From DASXMT01 sp963812965 (lineage in GTDB: Bacteria > Actinomycetota > Acidimicrobiia > Acidimicrobiales > RAAP-2): a stretch of 64,000 nucleotides of DNA. Position numbers and translations under genes: made by a program. This document shows, piece after piece, positions 18,745 through 28,634 of this stretch. The stretch lies in the NCBI GenBank assembly GCA_963812965.1, contig CAWEXG010000006.1, positions 62,001 through 126,000 on the forward strand. Direction: 5' to 3'. Under the pieces are notes generated by a model. That model saw only the letters and a program-made list of their open reading frames with translations. It did not search any database and was not told the DNA's origin. The first letter of the stretch is position 1, and every line of letters begins with the position of its first letter.

Positions 18745-20101
18745 TCAGCGGCGAGGGCGGCTCTCGAGTAGCTCCGCGATCCGGAACGCCAGGTCGAGCG
18801 ATTGCCGAGCATTCAGCCTCGGGTCGCATGCGGTGTTGTAACGAGCGCTGAGCTCTCCGTCTTCGAGCTCATCCGAACCACCGAGGCATTCGGTGACGTT
18901 GTCGCCGGTCAGCTCCAGGTGGATGCCTCCGGGCCATGTTCCCAGCGCTTCGTGAACCGCGAAGTACCCCGTGATCTCTTCGAAGATCTCGTTGAAGTCC
19001 CGAGTCTTCAGCCCACCCTCGCTCGTGAAGGTATTGCCGTGCATCGGATCGCACATCCATAGGACCGGGTGGCCGGCTTCTCCCACTGCCTCGATCAGCC
19101 GTGGCAGGTGGTCACGGACGTGCGACCTGCCCAGGCGACTCACCAGGGTCAGACGTCCCGGCTCCCGCTCCGGGTTCAACCTCTCGCACAGGTCCACCAG
19201 CGTCTGCGGGTCGGTCGCACGGTCGATCTTGCACCCGATGGGGTTCCCGATCCGCGGAGGAACTCGACATGGGCACCGTCCAGGTCTTTCGTGCGCGTGC
19301 CGATCCAGAGCATGTGAGCAGAGCAGTCGTACCACCCGTTCTCGAACGTCGAGTCCTGTCGGGTCAGCGCTTCTTCGTAGGGGAGGAAGAGCGCCTCGTG
19401 ACTGGCGTAGAGATCGACTTCGTGCAACGCCCGGGTGTCCACCTGGCATGCCCGCATGAACTGCAGCGCCGAGTCGATGCCAGAGGCGATCGACTCGTAA
19501 CGACGGCCCTCCCTGCTGGACGCCACGAACTCCCTGTTCCACTCGTGCACTGCGGACAGGTCGGCAAAGCCACCCTTCGTGAACCCTCGTAAGAGGTTGA
19601 GCGTGCTCACCGCCTGCTCGTAGGCACGGAGGATGTTGGCCGGGTCAGGGGTCCGGGCTCCCGGATCGGTCAGCGTCCGGTTGATCATGTCGCCCCGGTA
19701 CGTCCACATCTCGACGCCGCCCACGACTTCCTTGTCCTCCGACCGGGGCTTGGCGAACTGGCCGGCCACACGACCGATCTTGACCGTTGGCACACCGGAC
19801 GAGAAGGTGAGGACGACGGCCATCTGGAGGATGACCTTCAGCCCGTTCTTCAGGCGGTCGGCGGAGAATTCGTCGAAGGTCTCCGCACAGTCCCCCGCCT
19901 GCAGGACAACGCCTCACCCCGCACCGCACGGGCGAGCTCGGACTTGAGCTCCCTCGCCTCACCGGCATAGATCAGCGGTGGCAATCTGCCCAGCTTCTTG
20001 ATGGTCTCCTCGAGCGCTTCTTGATCAGGCCACGTCGGCTGTTTGGCCGCCCGGTGCTGCCTCCAGGAGTCGGGGGTCCAGGCGGTTGGCATGGTTGTCA
20101 T
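18745..20101 (-). pseudogene. aroG: Class II DAHP synthase, two frameshifts
   Basis: Three frames join into a protein of about 452 residues from the ATG at 20101 (MTTMPTAWTPDSWRQHRAA). The first break is near 19915, inside GEA...LQAGDCAETFDEFSADRL. The second is near 19250, at VEFLRG...IGNPIGCKID. Signatures of plant/mycobacterial type II 3-deoxy-D-arabino-heptulosonate 7-phosphate synthase are plain: KIGRVAGQFAKPRS, GNPIGCKIDRATDP, CDPMHGNTFTS and HLELTGDNVTECLGG. The enzyme condenses PEP and erythrose 4-phosphate to start the shikimate pathway. As an essential-type enzyme of normal length with intact motifs, it is the clearest case for sequencing indels rather than loss of function. Confidence 0.85.
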
Positions 20102-20268
20102 CAGGCGTTCATCCTGGGTGGGCGAAAAGGGACACAGCTCAAGAACGAGCAGCTCCCGCTGATTGACCAGCGATCCCACCAATTCCGTGCACCAGAGAAC
20201 CGCCGGTGGTGCACGGGATCAAGCGATGAGGACTCGACTGCACAGGAGCTCTTCCATCGAACCGTATC

Positions 20269-20682
20269 TCACCGACTGATCTCGTCAGCAGCACGTGTGA
20301 CCAAATTGTCCGCCCACCGGACAGCATCTCTGGCTTTTCTGGACGAGACAACGACGATGCCATAGTGCGCCTCGTCCTTTACGTCGAGCAGACGAACGAA
20401 CGCTGCCGCTAACTTCCCACCATCAGGAACGGCAGTTTTGAGGAGATCAGCGGCTCTCCGGTGATCATCGCCCCGATGCCTGCAACGAAGACGCACACAG
20501 CAGACGGCATCGGCGGCAGCAATGCCGGCGAGGACGGCCAGTCCAGCCGCCACACTCAGGAACTCATCTCGAGACTGCTCGTTGAGAACCACTGTGGCTA
20601 CCTCAAGGTAGGCCCGCGCCGTCCTCAGACGAACCCGCGCTTCACGAACACCGCATGGCGTAGTCCGAGTCGCCTTTACCAT
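20269..20682 (-). CDS. HEPN-domain protein of an MNT-HEPN pair
   Basis: The 137-residue helical product includes REARVRLRTARAYLEVA, AAADAVCCVRLRCRHRGDDH and LLDVKDEAHYG. This is the outline of the small HEPN proteins that partner minimal nucleotidyltransferases in actinobacteria. The classic RxxxxH RNase motif of other HEPN toxins is not obvious; KDxAHY sits in its place. It starts 9 bp after the nucleotidyltransferase stop, so the two are co-transcribed. In characterised MNT-HEPN systems the HEPN protein is an RNase toxin neutralised by nucleotidylylation. Confidence 0.75.
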   Translation of the reverse strand: MVKATRTTPCGVREARVRLRTARAYLEVATVVLNEQSRDEFLSVAAGLAVLAGIAAADAVCCVRLRCRHRGDDHRRAADLLKTAVPDGGKLAAAFVRLLDVKDEAHYGIVVVSSRKARDAVRWADNLVTRAADEISR

Positions 20683-20691
20683 CGTCGTCCC

Positions 20692-21399
20692 CTACCTCTT
20701 TGTCTTTGTCAGTATGGACAGGCCAACGTCGAAGGATCCGACGAGCTCCACGGCATCTCGTTTGATCTCTTCTGCAAGCACCCCGCTTTGCCGTTGGCTG
20801 ACCCATTCCGTGTAGGACAGATCAACAATCTGCACTACGTTGCCGCTCCACGAGTGGACATTGGTTCGCAAACGATCGATCTGCTGTGGCCACCTGGCTG
20901 CTTCTGAGGGTGCCATAGACGTTGGAACCGACAAGGCGGCAGCGGCAAACGTAAGACGAGCCGATTGTCGCGGCGGTTTGGGGTCTCCTGGGAATGGGGG
21001 GTGGACGAGGAGCACGTCCACATCGCTGTCAACATCACCATCACCTCTCGCTGCCGAACCGAAAACGCACGCGTAAAGAGGCTCTGTCTTCCACTCGTTG
21101 AGCTCCTTACGCATTCGCCGCCAGAGCTCGATCCGGAGATCAGCCAGCGTCGTGGCAATAGATGCGGCTACGTGCTCCCTGTTGAGCTGGTGCACACGGT
21201 TTCGCCCCATCTCCATCGCCTGTACGACACCCTGGTCGACTAGTCGGGCCAGGCACCGGCGCACCCCAATCTCCGAGCCCCGAGCCGTTTCGGCAGCCAC
21301 TTCACCGACTGTGAGCGGTCGACCAGATCTGGCAAGAACAGCGAGGACTGGCCCGTCAAGCGTGGGAGTGATCGACCTCGTAGGGTCTCCTAGGTCCAT
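20692..21399 (-). CDS. wHTH-nucleotidyltransferase (MNT antitoxin-type)
   Basis: The 235-residue product has an N-terminal winged helix (ARSGRPLTVGEVAAETARGS, DQGVVQAMEMGRNRVHQLN). A minimal nucleotidyltransferase domain follows, with ACVFGSAARGDGDVDSDVDV, the GSxxRG...SDxD metal-binding signature of Pol-beta-type enzymes. It precedes the HEPN gene by 9 bp. The winged helix probably binds the inverted repeat just upstream for autoregulation. The TATACT -10 element ends only about 9 bp before the ATG, so the message is probably leaderless. Confidence 0.82.
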   Translation of the reverse strand: MDLGDPTRSITPTLDGPVLAVLARSGRPLTVGEVAAETARGSEIGVRRCLARLVDQGVVQAMEMGRNRVHQLNREHVAASIATTLADLRIELWRRMRKELNEWKTEPLYACVFGSAARGDGDVDSDVDVLLVHPPFPGDPKPPRQSARLTFAAAALSVPTSMAPSEAARWPQQIDRLRTNVHSWSGNVVQIVDLSYTEWVSQRQSGVLAEEIKRDAVELVGSFDVGLSILTKTKR

Positions 21400-21407
21400 G
21401 ATCAGAA

Positions 21408-21435
21408 AGTATAGCTACCTATCTAATAAGATAGG
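21408..21435 (-). promoter_or_regulatory. Promoter and operator of the MNT-HEPN operon
   Basis: On the minus strand TATACT (21408-21413) is a near-perfect -10 element. Upstream of it lies the inverted repeat CCTATCT-AATA-AGATAGG (21418-21435), in the spacer or -35 region. A repressor on this site would block the promoter. The MNT start codon (21399) is at or next to the expected transcript start. Confidence 0.55.
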
Positions 21436-21497
21436 ATTCACTCTAATTTGATACTGATCATCATGCGGCATTGGAAACCAAAAGGCCCTCCGCGAGC

Positions 21498-24087
21498 TCA
21501 GGCCGTGAGGCCCCCGTCGACCGATAGCACAGCGCCGGTGGTGTACGACGACTCGTCCGAGGCCAGGAACGCGATCGACGCGGCAATCTCCGTCGGGGTG
21601 GCGAACCCCATGGGTGACATCATCCTGGAGAGCACGCTCATATCGGCACCTTCGGGCAGGTTGAACGAGCCGATCAGCGACGTGTCCACACCTCCTGGCG
21701 CCACCGTGTTCACCCGCACGCCCTGACCCAGGAACTCAGCGGCCAGGGCACGCGTCAGCATCAGCACCCCGGCTTTCGACGAGCAGTAGGCAGCCGAGTA
21801 AGCCTGGCCCATCAGCGCCGTGTTCGAGGCCACGTTGACGATGGAACCACTGTGCTCCAGGAGGTATGGCAGAGTCGCCCGGCACATGAGGAACGGGCCG
21901 GTGAGGTTCACGTCGATGATCTGCCGCCACCGCTCCACCGGCATGTCCACAGTGTTGAAGAACCCGCCGATGCCGGCCACGTTGCACACCACCGACGGAG
22001 CACCCAGCTCGTCGACGACCTGGGCGACGACACCTCCCACCGACTCTTCGGAGGTCACGTCGCACCGGTAGGCAGCGACCCGGCCACCGTTGCCGGCAGC
22101 GCCGTCGCCGTGCTCGGCCACCGCTGCAGTGACCAGCTTCACCGTCTCGGCCAGATTGTCGTCCACGATGTCGAGAGCAGCGACCTGCGCCCCCTCCAAC
22201 GCCAGACGCTGGGCGGTAGCACGACCGATCCCCGAACCCGCCCCGGTCACGATGGCCACCTTGCCGACAAAACGGTTGCCGATGTGGGCGGCGATGGCGG
22301 CGTCCGCCGCATCATGGTCCGAACCGCCTTGACCGAGGGTGATGTTCTTGCTCTGGACGGGGCTCACGAGGTTCTCCCTGTGGTGATCGGCACTGTGATG
22401 GTTGACACTGTGATGGTTGACACTGTGATAGTCGGCACTGTGGTCGTCGGCACTGCGATGGTCGGCACTGCGATAGTCGGCACTGTGGTCGTCAGCTACG
22501 GCGCGAGCTCTTCGCGGCAGCTTGTGCTTCAATATCTTCCCGGCCGGGTTCCTCGGCACCTCGTCGACCAGCTCGAGCTGTTCGGGGATGGCCTGGACTC
22601 GCAGTCCCTTCTCCTTCAGGAAGTCCTGCATCTCGGCGAAGGAGAGCGGCTCGCCCTCCTTGGACGCCACGACGGCACACGCCCGCTCACCCGTCTTCTG
22701 ATCGGGAAGCCCGATGACAGCCACGTCGGCCACCTTGCGATGTTGATAGAGGAGGTCTTCGACCTCCTTGGCCGAGATGTTCTCCCCATGCCTGATGATG
22801 ACGTCCTTCAACCGACCGGTGATGGTCACATACCCGCCCTCGTCGACAACACCCAGGTCTTCGCTGCGGAAGAAACCTTCCTCGTCGAATGCGTTGTCGT
22901 TCAACGAGGAGTCGAGGTAACCCCGGAACATCTGGGGGCCCTTGATCCTGATCTCGCCCTCCACACCCGGACCGGCCACCTGGCCGTCAAGGGTGACCAG
23001 CTTCAAGGTCACACCGGGGGTCGCCGGTCCCTCGGTGGTGGCCAGCTTCTCGTCGGGATCGGTGCTCGAGGCCATCGCCACGATCGGTGTCTCGGTCAGC
23101 CCGTAGCCGGACACGATGCCCACCCCACCGATCTCCCGCTTCAGGTCGTAGTGGAGCTGAGGTGGCTTCGGAGCACCTCCCCCCGGATAGGACCGGGCGT
23201 GGGGAAAGATCGAGCCCTTTCCATGGGCCCGCTGCGCCGCCAGGTAGGCTAGATGGAACGGCGTTCCCGAGCCGGGAAGGGTCACGTCGTTCTCCGACAG
23301 GAACGCAGGGGTCTCCGTCGGGTTGAACGCCTCGGTGACCAGCAGCGTGCACCCGGTGAGCAGCGAGCTCATCAACCAGCCGATGCCGCCGATGTGGGTG
23401 AACGGGAACACCAGCGCCGCTCGATCGTCCTCACGGATGTCCAGGCACTCGCTCATGGCCAACGCCGAGGCGAGCACGGTCAGATCGGTGTGCTGGGCCC
23501 CCTTGGGATCGGCAGTGGTCCCCGACGTATAGAACAGCCATCGGACAGGAGCCTCGTCCGCCGATGCCGGCAGCGGTGGAGCCGGCGGGAGGTCGCTTCG
23601 GATCCCCCTGCGGCAGTGTGCGATCGGAGACCAGAACACGGAGGTTGTCCCGCGTCGCGGCGATCTCGTGGGCCATGGCGGCGAAGTCGAAGCTCCGGTA
23701 CATCGGGGGGACGATCAACAGCTCGGCATCGCTCTGGCCGGTGATGAACGACACTTCACGATTCCGGTAGATGGGAATCAGCGGATTCTGGCGGGCACCC
23801 AGGCGGGACAGCGCCCCCACCAACACCAAAGACTCGTTCCAGGTCGGCAGCTCCCAGCTGACCGCGCTCCCCTCCCCGATGCCGAACTCTCGATGCAGCC
23901 CGGCTGCAACCCGGAGCGAGGCGTCACGGTACTGGGCGAAAGTGAGCTCTGCTCCGGTGTCCTCGTGGGCCAGCACGGCGTCCGGCGTCGCCGCCACGCG
24001 GCGCTCCACCAGCTCCCACAGGGTGGGGGCACTCACCCAGCCATGTGCGGCGGTGCGGACCTCCAGATCGTCGACGAAATCGGTCAC
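21498..24087 (-). pseudogene. Acyl-CoA ligase fused to an SDR dehydrogenase, one frameshift in the ligase
   Basis: Starting at a GTG at 24087 (VTDFVDDLEVRTAAHGWVS), an ANL-family ligase runs to a frameshift near 23600. It then continues through the adenylate motifs FYTSGTTADPKGA, GYGLTETPIV and FFRSEDLGVVDEGGYVTITGR to the C-terminal lysine in PRNPAGKILKHKLP. With no stop codon it passes through a His/Asp-rich linker of seven 5-residue repeats. It then enters a complete short-chain dehydrogenase (VAIVTGAGSGIGRATAQRLA, VVCNVAGIGGFF, YSAAYCSSKAGVLML) ending at 21498. The ligase activates an acyl substrate as its CoA thioester; the SDR would oxidise a hydroxy-acyl or ring alcohol. The fusion is unusual. 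The SDR may also be translated from an internal start after the linker. Confidence 0.75.
22383..22490 (-). repeat. 15-bp tandem repeat encoding the ligase-SDR linker
   Basis: About seven degenerate 15-bp units (outline CACTGTGATGGTTGA on the plus strand) encode SADYR, SADHR, SADDH, SADYH, SVNHH, SVNHH and SADHH in frame between the two enzyme domains. Because the unit is a multiple of three, changes in copy number keep the fusion open. Confidence 0.88.
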
Positions 24088-24105
24088 GGGTGCTCTCCCT
24101 TGATC

Positions 24106-24140
24106 TGACGCTCCGTCATATCGCCGACGATGGTAACAGG
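24106..24140 (-). promoter_or_regulatory. Shared upstream box, copy 1 (TGACG-N3-CGTCA)
   Basis: TGACGCTCCGTCA (24106-24118) plus the adjoining ATATCG...CGATGGTAACAGG is nearly identical to 26986-27020. It lies just upstream of the ligase-SDR start at 24087. The inverted TGACG/CGTCA halves suggest a dimeric repressor site; the regulator is unknown. Confidence 0.5.
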
Positions 24141-24281
24141 ACGAGTTCGGTGCTCGGAATGGACTTGATCGCATGGGGTGCCGGAGGAACCGAGGTCACC
24201 AGGGACCCAGTGATCCCAACAGAGAGATCAGTCGGGTCACACGACGCGTCGGTGCGAGCCACCGACTCGTGACACGCTCAC

Positions 24282-25136
24282 TCAGCGCTCCTCGCTCCAG
24301 AGGTCGTCGGCGTACGTGTCGGTTCCCACCACGGTGGGCTTGAACGGCGAGGCCCACAGGACCCGGCCCAGACCGCTGCTCGCCAGGGCTTCGCCGTGAC
24401 CGGCATGGACGGAGTCCCACGAGTCGCCAGCGGGCTCATCGAGGAACCACAGCTGGAGGAAGCGATCGCCCACGTCGGTGCCCCGGGGAACGTCGCCGGG
24501 TGCGTCGGCCAGCAACGGAATGGGCGTGAACGACAGCACGGAGGCCACCGAGGTGCCCGGGACCACCGAGGGCAGGTACTGCTCCTCGTACCAGGCGTTC
24601 ATCTGCGCCGAGTCGACACCGTCGGCCAGCTCCCCGAAGACCGAGACGATGGCGGGAAATCGATGGTCGAGGGTCAGCTCGGCCGGAACGCCGTCCGGGT
24701 CCTGACGGTACTCCCACTCGTAGTGGTACAGACCGGTGTGGATGTGGTCCCGCTCGGCGAACATGCGGTGGGCGGCGTGCAGGGCGTTGACCTGGTCGAC
24801 GGCCCAACGGTTCCACTCGTCGTGGTGACCTGCAAGGACGTAGTAGATCCCCAGGTACGACCCGACCTGCGGGTCGGCGACGATGGGCGACGGGCCGGTG
24901 GCGTCGGTGGGGGTGGGATACCGACGTGCCTTCAGATCAGCGGTGGCAACGAAGCGGGCGCCGGCGAACTGGTAGGCGCCGATCATGCAGCCGGCGTAGA
25001 AGTGGTCCCGCTCGTACCACCGGTTGAACGCCACCTGATGGCCCCGGTGCGGCTCCACCAGTGTGTAGAGCATGGTTCCCAACCGGATCGGGTCGTCGGT
25101 GACCCCTCCGGTGGCTGGTGTCGACTTCCCTGTCAT
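24282..25136 (-). CDS. EthD/dimeric alpha-beta barrel-like protein, function unknown
   Basis: The 284-residue product looks like a duplicated ferredoxin-like (dimeric alpha/beta barrel) protein. The first half has LYTLVEPHRGHQVAFNRWYE and RDHFYAGCMIGAYQFAGARF; the second half has SAQMNAWYEEQYLPSVV, each with the W-Y-E/x-H pattern of EthD-like domains. No catalytic motif is recognised. Located between two CoA-ligase genes on the same strand, it may act in the same catabolic operon. The family occurs with fatty-acid or sterol genes in actinobacteria as far as I recall. Confidence 0.6.
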   Translation of the reverse strand: MTGKSTPATGGVTDDPIRLGTMLYTLVEPHRGHQVAFNRWYERDHFYAGCMIGAYQFAGARFVATADLKARRYPTPTDATGPSPIVADPQVGSYLGIYYVLAGHHDEWNRWAVDQVNALHAAHRMFAERDHIHTGLYHYEWEYRQDPDGVPAELTLDHRFPAIVSVFGELADGVDSAQMNAWYEEQYLPSVVPGTSVASVLSFTPIPLLADAPGDVPRGTDVGDRFLQLWFLDEPAGDSWDSVHAGHGEALASSGLGRVLWASPFKPTVVGTDTYADDLWSEER

Positions 25137-25267
25137 GTGGCCCTCGATTCTCTTCGTCTCTTCGATTTCTCTCTGCTGTCCTGCGTCCCTGTGCTGCGGA
25201 TCTCTCCGTCCTCTGGACCTCGTGTCTGTTGTCGTGTCTGTTGTCGGACCTTCGTGTCGAGCCCCTG

Positions 25268-27062
25268 TCAGGTGCCGGGTCGTGCAGGTGGTGATGCTGC
25301 CGCTGCGTGGGCGGCCGGCTCTCGCAGGGCCCGTTTGTCCACCTTCATCATCGAGGTGAGCGGGAGTTGCTGGGTCACGACCAGGCGGTCGGGAGCCTTG
25401 TAGTCGGCCAACGCCGCCTTGGTCTGCGTCCGCAGCTCAGCCAGCAGCTGTCCCTCGTCGATGGTCGTTCCCGGCTTGGGCACCACGAAGACGACACCGA
25501 TCTCTCCCAGCACCGGATCGGGAGCGCCCACCACTGCTGTTTGAGTCAGCGTGTCGTGGCCGGCCAGCACCGCCTCGACCTCAGCCGGGTAGACGTTGTA
25601 GCCGCCTCGGATGTACATCTCGTTGGCCCGGCCCACCAGGCGGAGATTACCGTCGCCGCCGTCCAGGAGACCGAAGTCACTGGTGGTCGCCCAGCCGTCG
25701 TCGCCCAGCACCGACCGGGTGGCTTCCTCGTCGAAGCACACGCCCCGAGATCCGGGACCGGTGGGCGGTCCGGCCCAATACCCGCGCATCGTGGCCCCCG
25801 AACGGAGGCGTACCCGTCCGACCTCGCCGTCTCGAACCGGTTGCCCGTCCTCGTCCACCAGGGAGAGCTCGACGCCGGCCACCGGTCGGCCCACGGTGGT
25901 GGCCACCACCTCATCCTCGTCACCAGGCACGGTCCCGGTCCCAAGCGACGTCTCGGTCGACGTGTACCGCACCACCACCGGCACGCCGAGCCGTGCCCGC
26001 AGCTCCGCCACCAGCTGCGCCGGGACCCGACTGGCGCCGGTCCCCACCACCCGCAGCGACGAGAGGTCGGCGTCGTCCAGGGCAGGGTGCTGCAGCACCA
26101 ACGCCCACTGGGTGGGCACCCCCTGGCCCACGGTGACCCGCTCCTCTTCCATCACCCGGATGGCGTCGGCCGCCTTCCACGGCGTGGGGGTGATCACGAT
26201 GGTCACCCCTCTGGCGATCTCGTCCCATGGCCTGGTCATGGAGCCCACGTGGGCGAACGGCAGCGGCGACAGGCGACGATCGCCAACGTGGGACAGCACA
26301 TCGCCACCAGCGGCAACGGCAGCCAGGTTTCGGTGGTCGAATACCGCACCCTTGGGCAGGCCGGTCGTCCCGCTCGTCCACACCACCGCCACCGGGTCGT
26401 CCGGGTGCAGCTGGGGCCAGCTCGACGGGGGCGTTCCAACGTAGGCGGCGGCGAGCTCTGACCGTTGGATCAGTGTGGTGGGTCGGTTGAGTCGGTCGGT
26501 TGGGTCGGGTCTGACTGGTTCGTCGGGTCGGTCGGGTTGTCCGGGTCTGACTGGTTGGTCGGGTTGGTCAGTTTGCCCAGGTCTGTCGGTGGGTAGCGCT
26601 CCGTGATCGGCCGAATCGTCGTCGGCTGCTGTCGTCGTCGACAACGGTGATCGTCGGCTGGGTCCGGTCCACGATGCTCTGCTTCTCCTCGGTACCCAAC
26701 CGGGGGTTGATGCCCGAGGTGATCGCACCCAACCGCAACGCTGCCGCATAACAGACCGCGTAGTCGATCGACGACGGCAGGACGAGGCAGACCACGCTGC
26801 CCCGGACGACGCCACGTTCGGCGAACAGGCCGGCCACACCATCGGCAGCCCGGTCGAGCTCCGCGAAGGTCACTGCCCGGCGAGGTCGATCACCGACAGC
26901 CGGCTCCACGTACGCCTCGACGTCGGCGTTGACGATGGCCGCAGCCCGCAGCACGTCGACGACGGTCTGGTGTTCCCCCTCAACCTGACGCACCGTCATA
27001 TCGCTGTCGATGGTAACAGGGGTGATCTCGCCGACGACCTGCTCGGACTTGCCCGCGACCAT
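25268..27062 (-). pseudogene. Acyl-CoA ligase (ANL family), one frameshift and internal low-complexity insert
   Basis: The frame begins at an ATG at 27062 (RBS GAAGAGG), or possibly at a later ATG 63 bp downstream (MTVRQVEGEHQ). It breaks near 26630 after TITVVDDD and continues to 25268. The adenylation motifs VVWTSGTTGLPKGAVFDH, RYTSTETSLGTG and NEMYIRGGYNVYPAEVE are intact, as is the C-terminal catalytic lysine region TSMMKVDKRAL. About 45 residues of Pro/Asp/Arg/Gln-rich repeats (DRPGQTDQPDQPVRPGQPD) are inserted between the N-terminal subdomain and the P-loop, exactly where the frame breaks. It activates a fatty, aromatic or steroid acid as its CoA thioester; the substrate cannot be deduced. 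Confidence 0.8.
26986..27020 (-). promoter_or_regulatory. Shared upstream box, copy 2 (TGACG-N3-CGTCA)
   Basis: TGACGCACCGTCA (26986-26998) and the adjoining CGATGGTAACAGG match copy 1 at 24106-24140. If the ligase starts at the later ATG, this box is promoter DNA; if it starts at 27062, the box is coding. The match therefore favours the later start (near 26999). Confidence 0.45.
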
Positions 27063-27130
27063 CTCGACCTCTTCCCCTGGTTCAATGGGTCGATGACGAC
27101 CGGTCCTCGACGCAGTATGGAGAGCCACGC

Positions 27131-28144
27131 GTGAACCACACGTCGAAGAGAGCACACGCCCATACACGACGGACAGGTCGGAGCGTGCTGGCTCTCGTCA
27201 CCGTGGTCGCTCTCGCTGCAGTGGTGGGAGTGGTAGCACTGGTGGCATCGTCGGTGGTGTCCGCGCCGAAGCCGAGGAAGTCGCGCCGCATCAAAGATGA
27301 CGGAGCTGAGGCCATCGACCCGTCCGAATTCTCTCCGGGGGCATGCATGGCGTTCGCCCCGACGAAAGGGGACCGCCACGAGACCGTGTTCCTCGATGCC
27401 GGCCACGGGGGTGTCGATCCGGGCGCGATCGGTACGACGACCTCAGGTGCGACGATCTACGAGGCCGACGTGACCCTGCCTGTCGAGCTGGACACCGCTC
27501 AGTTGCTGCGCGCCAAAGGGTTCCGCGTCGTGGTGTCCCGCACCACCGACTCGTCGGTCGTACGGCTCAGTAGCGCTGACCTCTCCGATGGGGTTCTGAG
27601 CCTGCAGGGCGCTCACGACGATGTTGCCGCTCGTGACATCTGCGCCAACGTGGCACACGCGAATGTGCTCGTCGGGATCTACTTCGACAGCGGCGCCACC
27701 TCTCAGAACGCGGGCAGCGTGACCGCCTACGACACCGATCGACCCTTCAGCAGCGCCAACCAGACGCTGGCGACGTTGCTGCAGAACGACGTGCTCTTGG
27801 TCATGAACGCACAGGGATGGGGCATCCCCAATGACGGGGTTGTCTCCGACTCCACCGTGGGGTCCCTCGTCCAGACTTCGTCGGGCAGTTCGGTTGCAAA
27901 CGGAGCGGCCAACTACAACCATCTCCTCCTCCTCGGGCCGGCCGCAGCCGGCTACTTCTCCACGCCGAGCCAGATGCCCGGTGCCGTGATCGAACCCTTA
28001 TACGTGACGGACCCCTTCGAAGCGTCCATCGCCTCCAGCGCCCAAGGGCAGGCCGTCATCGCCGGTGGTCTGGCTACTGCCATTGAGCAGTACCTCCCTC
28101 CGTCCAAGGCCAAGTCCTCGTCCAAGGCCACAACGAAGACGTAG
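27131..28144 (+). CDS. Secreted N-acetylmuramoyl-L-alanine amidase (Amidase_3)
   Basis: The 337-residue product from a GTG start has a basic N-terminus, one hydrophobic signal/anchor (SVLALVTVVALAAVVGVVAL) and an Amidase_3 domain. That domain starts ETVFLDAGHGGVDPGAIG, with the first zinc ligand His in DAGHGG. The Glu in IYEADVTLPVEL is a likely second ligand. ANVLVGIYFDSGATSQ sits where the usual SIHxN motif is expected; the His there appears replaced. The usual final catalytic Glu may be in GAVIEPLYVTDPFEA. The enzyme would cleave peptidoglycan stem peptides. The altered ISIHAN-type motif makes full activity uncertain. It is divergent from the ligase gene at 27062. Confidence 0.75.
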   Translation: MNHTSKRAHAHTRRTGRSVLALVTVVALAAVVGVVALVASSVVSAPKPRKSRRIKDDGAEAIDPSEFSPGACMAFAPTKGDRHETVFLDAGHGGVDPGAIGTTTSGATIYEADVTLPVELDTAQLLRAKGFRVVVSRTTDSSVVRLSSADLSDGVLSLQGAHDDVAARDICANVAHANVLVGIYFDSGATSQNAGSVTAYDTDRPFSSANQTLATLLQNDVLLVMNAQGWGIPNDGVVSDSTVGSLVQTSSGSSVANGAANYNHLLLLGPAAAGYFSTPSQMPGAVIEPLYVTDPFEASIASSAQGQAVIAGGLATAIEQYLPPSKAKSSSKATTKT

Positions 28145-28345
28145 TCCTGACGCCGGGGTGCCAGGCCTGTCTGGCTGCCGATCGACTCCTGGTCGCTCGG
28201 CTACGATCGTCCAGTCTCAGCCCGTCGAGTAGCCGGACCGCCACCGGGTACTCCGGGCTGGGGCACTCATCAGCCTGCAGCACACCGCCGCCGGTGGAGC
28301 CCCAGCCTGTCACCTGCGAGGAAGGCGCCGTCGTGGTCGCTCAAC

Positions 28346-28576
28346 GTGAGCCGGGCCGGCGTGGTAATCATCGTTCCAACCACGACGAGTCATCGCGGCC
28401 TTCCGTCACACGTCGAGATCGAGCCCGGTACGTCAGGGCTCGACACGACGAGCTACGCAAAGTGCGAGGACGTGACGTCCATTTCCGAAGAACGCCTACT
28501 CATGCACCTCGGATCCGCCGACGAAGAAGCAGTCTTCCAGATAGAGGTCATCCTGAGATTCTTGCTCGATCTCTGA
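28346..28576 (+). pseudogene. MazF/PemK toxin, N-terminally truncated
   Basis: The C-terminal 70 or so residues of a MazF-type RNase are clear: SRAGVVIIVPTTTSHRGLPS, HVEIEPGTSGLDTTSYAKCE and a terminal VILRFLLDL. The N-terminal RGEVWLVDL-type strand containing the catalytic Arg is missing; upstream sequence (28145-28340) does not encode it in any frame. No antitoxin is next to it. Likely an inactive remnant. GTG at 28346 opens the fragment. Confidence 0.75.
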
Positions 28577-28597
28577 ACCGAAGCTCACGTTGACTGC

Positions 28598-28634
28598 GTG
28601 GCCCCCCGTCCGGGGTTAGGGGGCGGGGGACCAC
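28598..28634 (-). terminator. Conserved 3' hairpin downstream of propeller gene A
   Basis: GTGGCCCCCCG...CGGGGGACCAC form an 11-bp stem with one mismatch around a 15-base G-rich loop. The same element follows paralogs B (33588-33624) and C (62453-62487). It probably ends or stabilises the transcript of gene A. Confidence 0.65.

Noticed and set aside
22383..22490. 15-bp repeats as plasmid iterons or an origin
   Set aside because: They are in frame between two enzyme domains and no replication gene is near.
21852..23252. 466-aa plus-strand open frame opposite the ligase-SDR gene
   Set aside because: Shadow frame with no domain signature; the minus strand carries clear ANL and SDR motifs.
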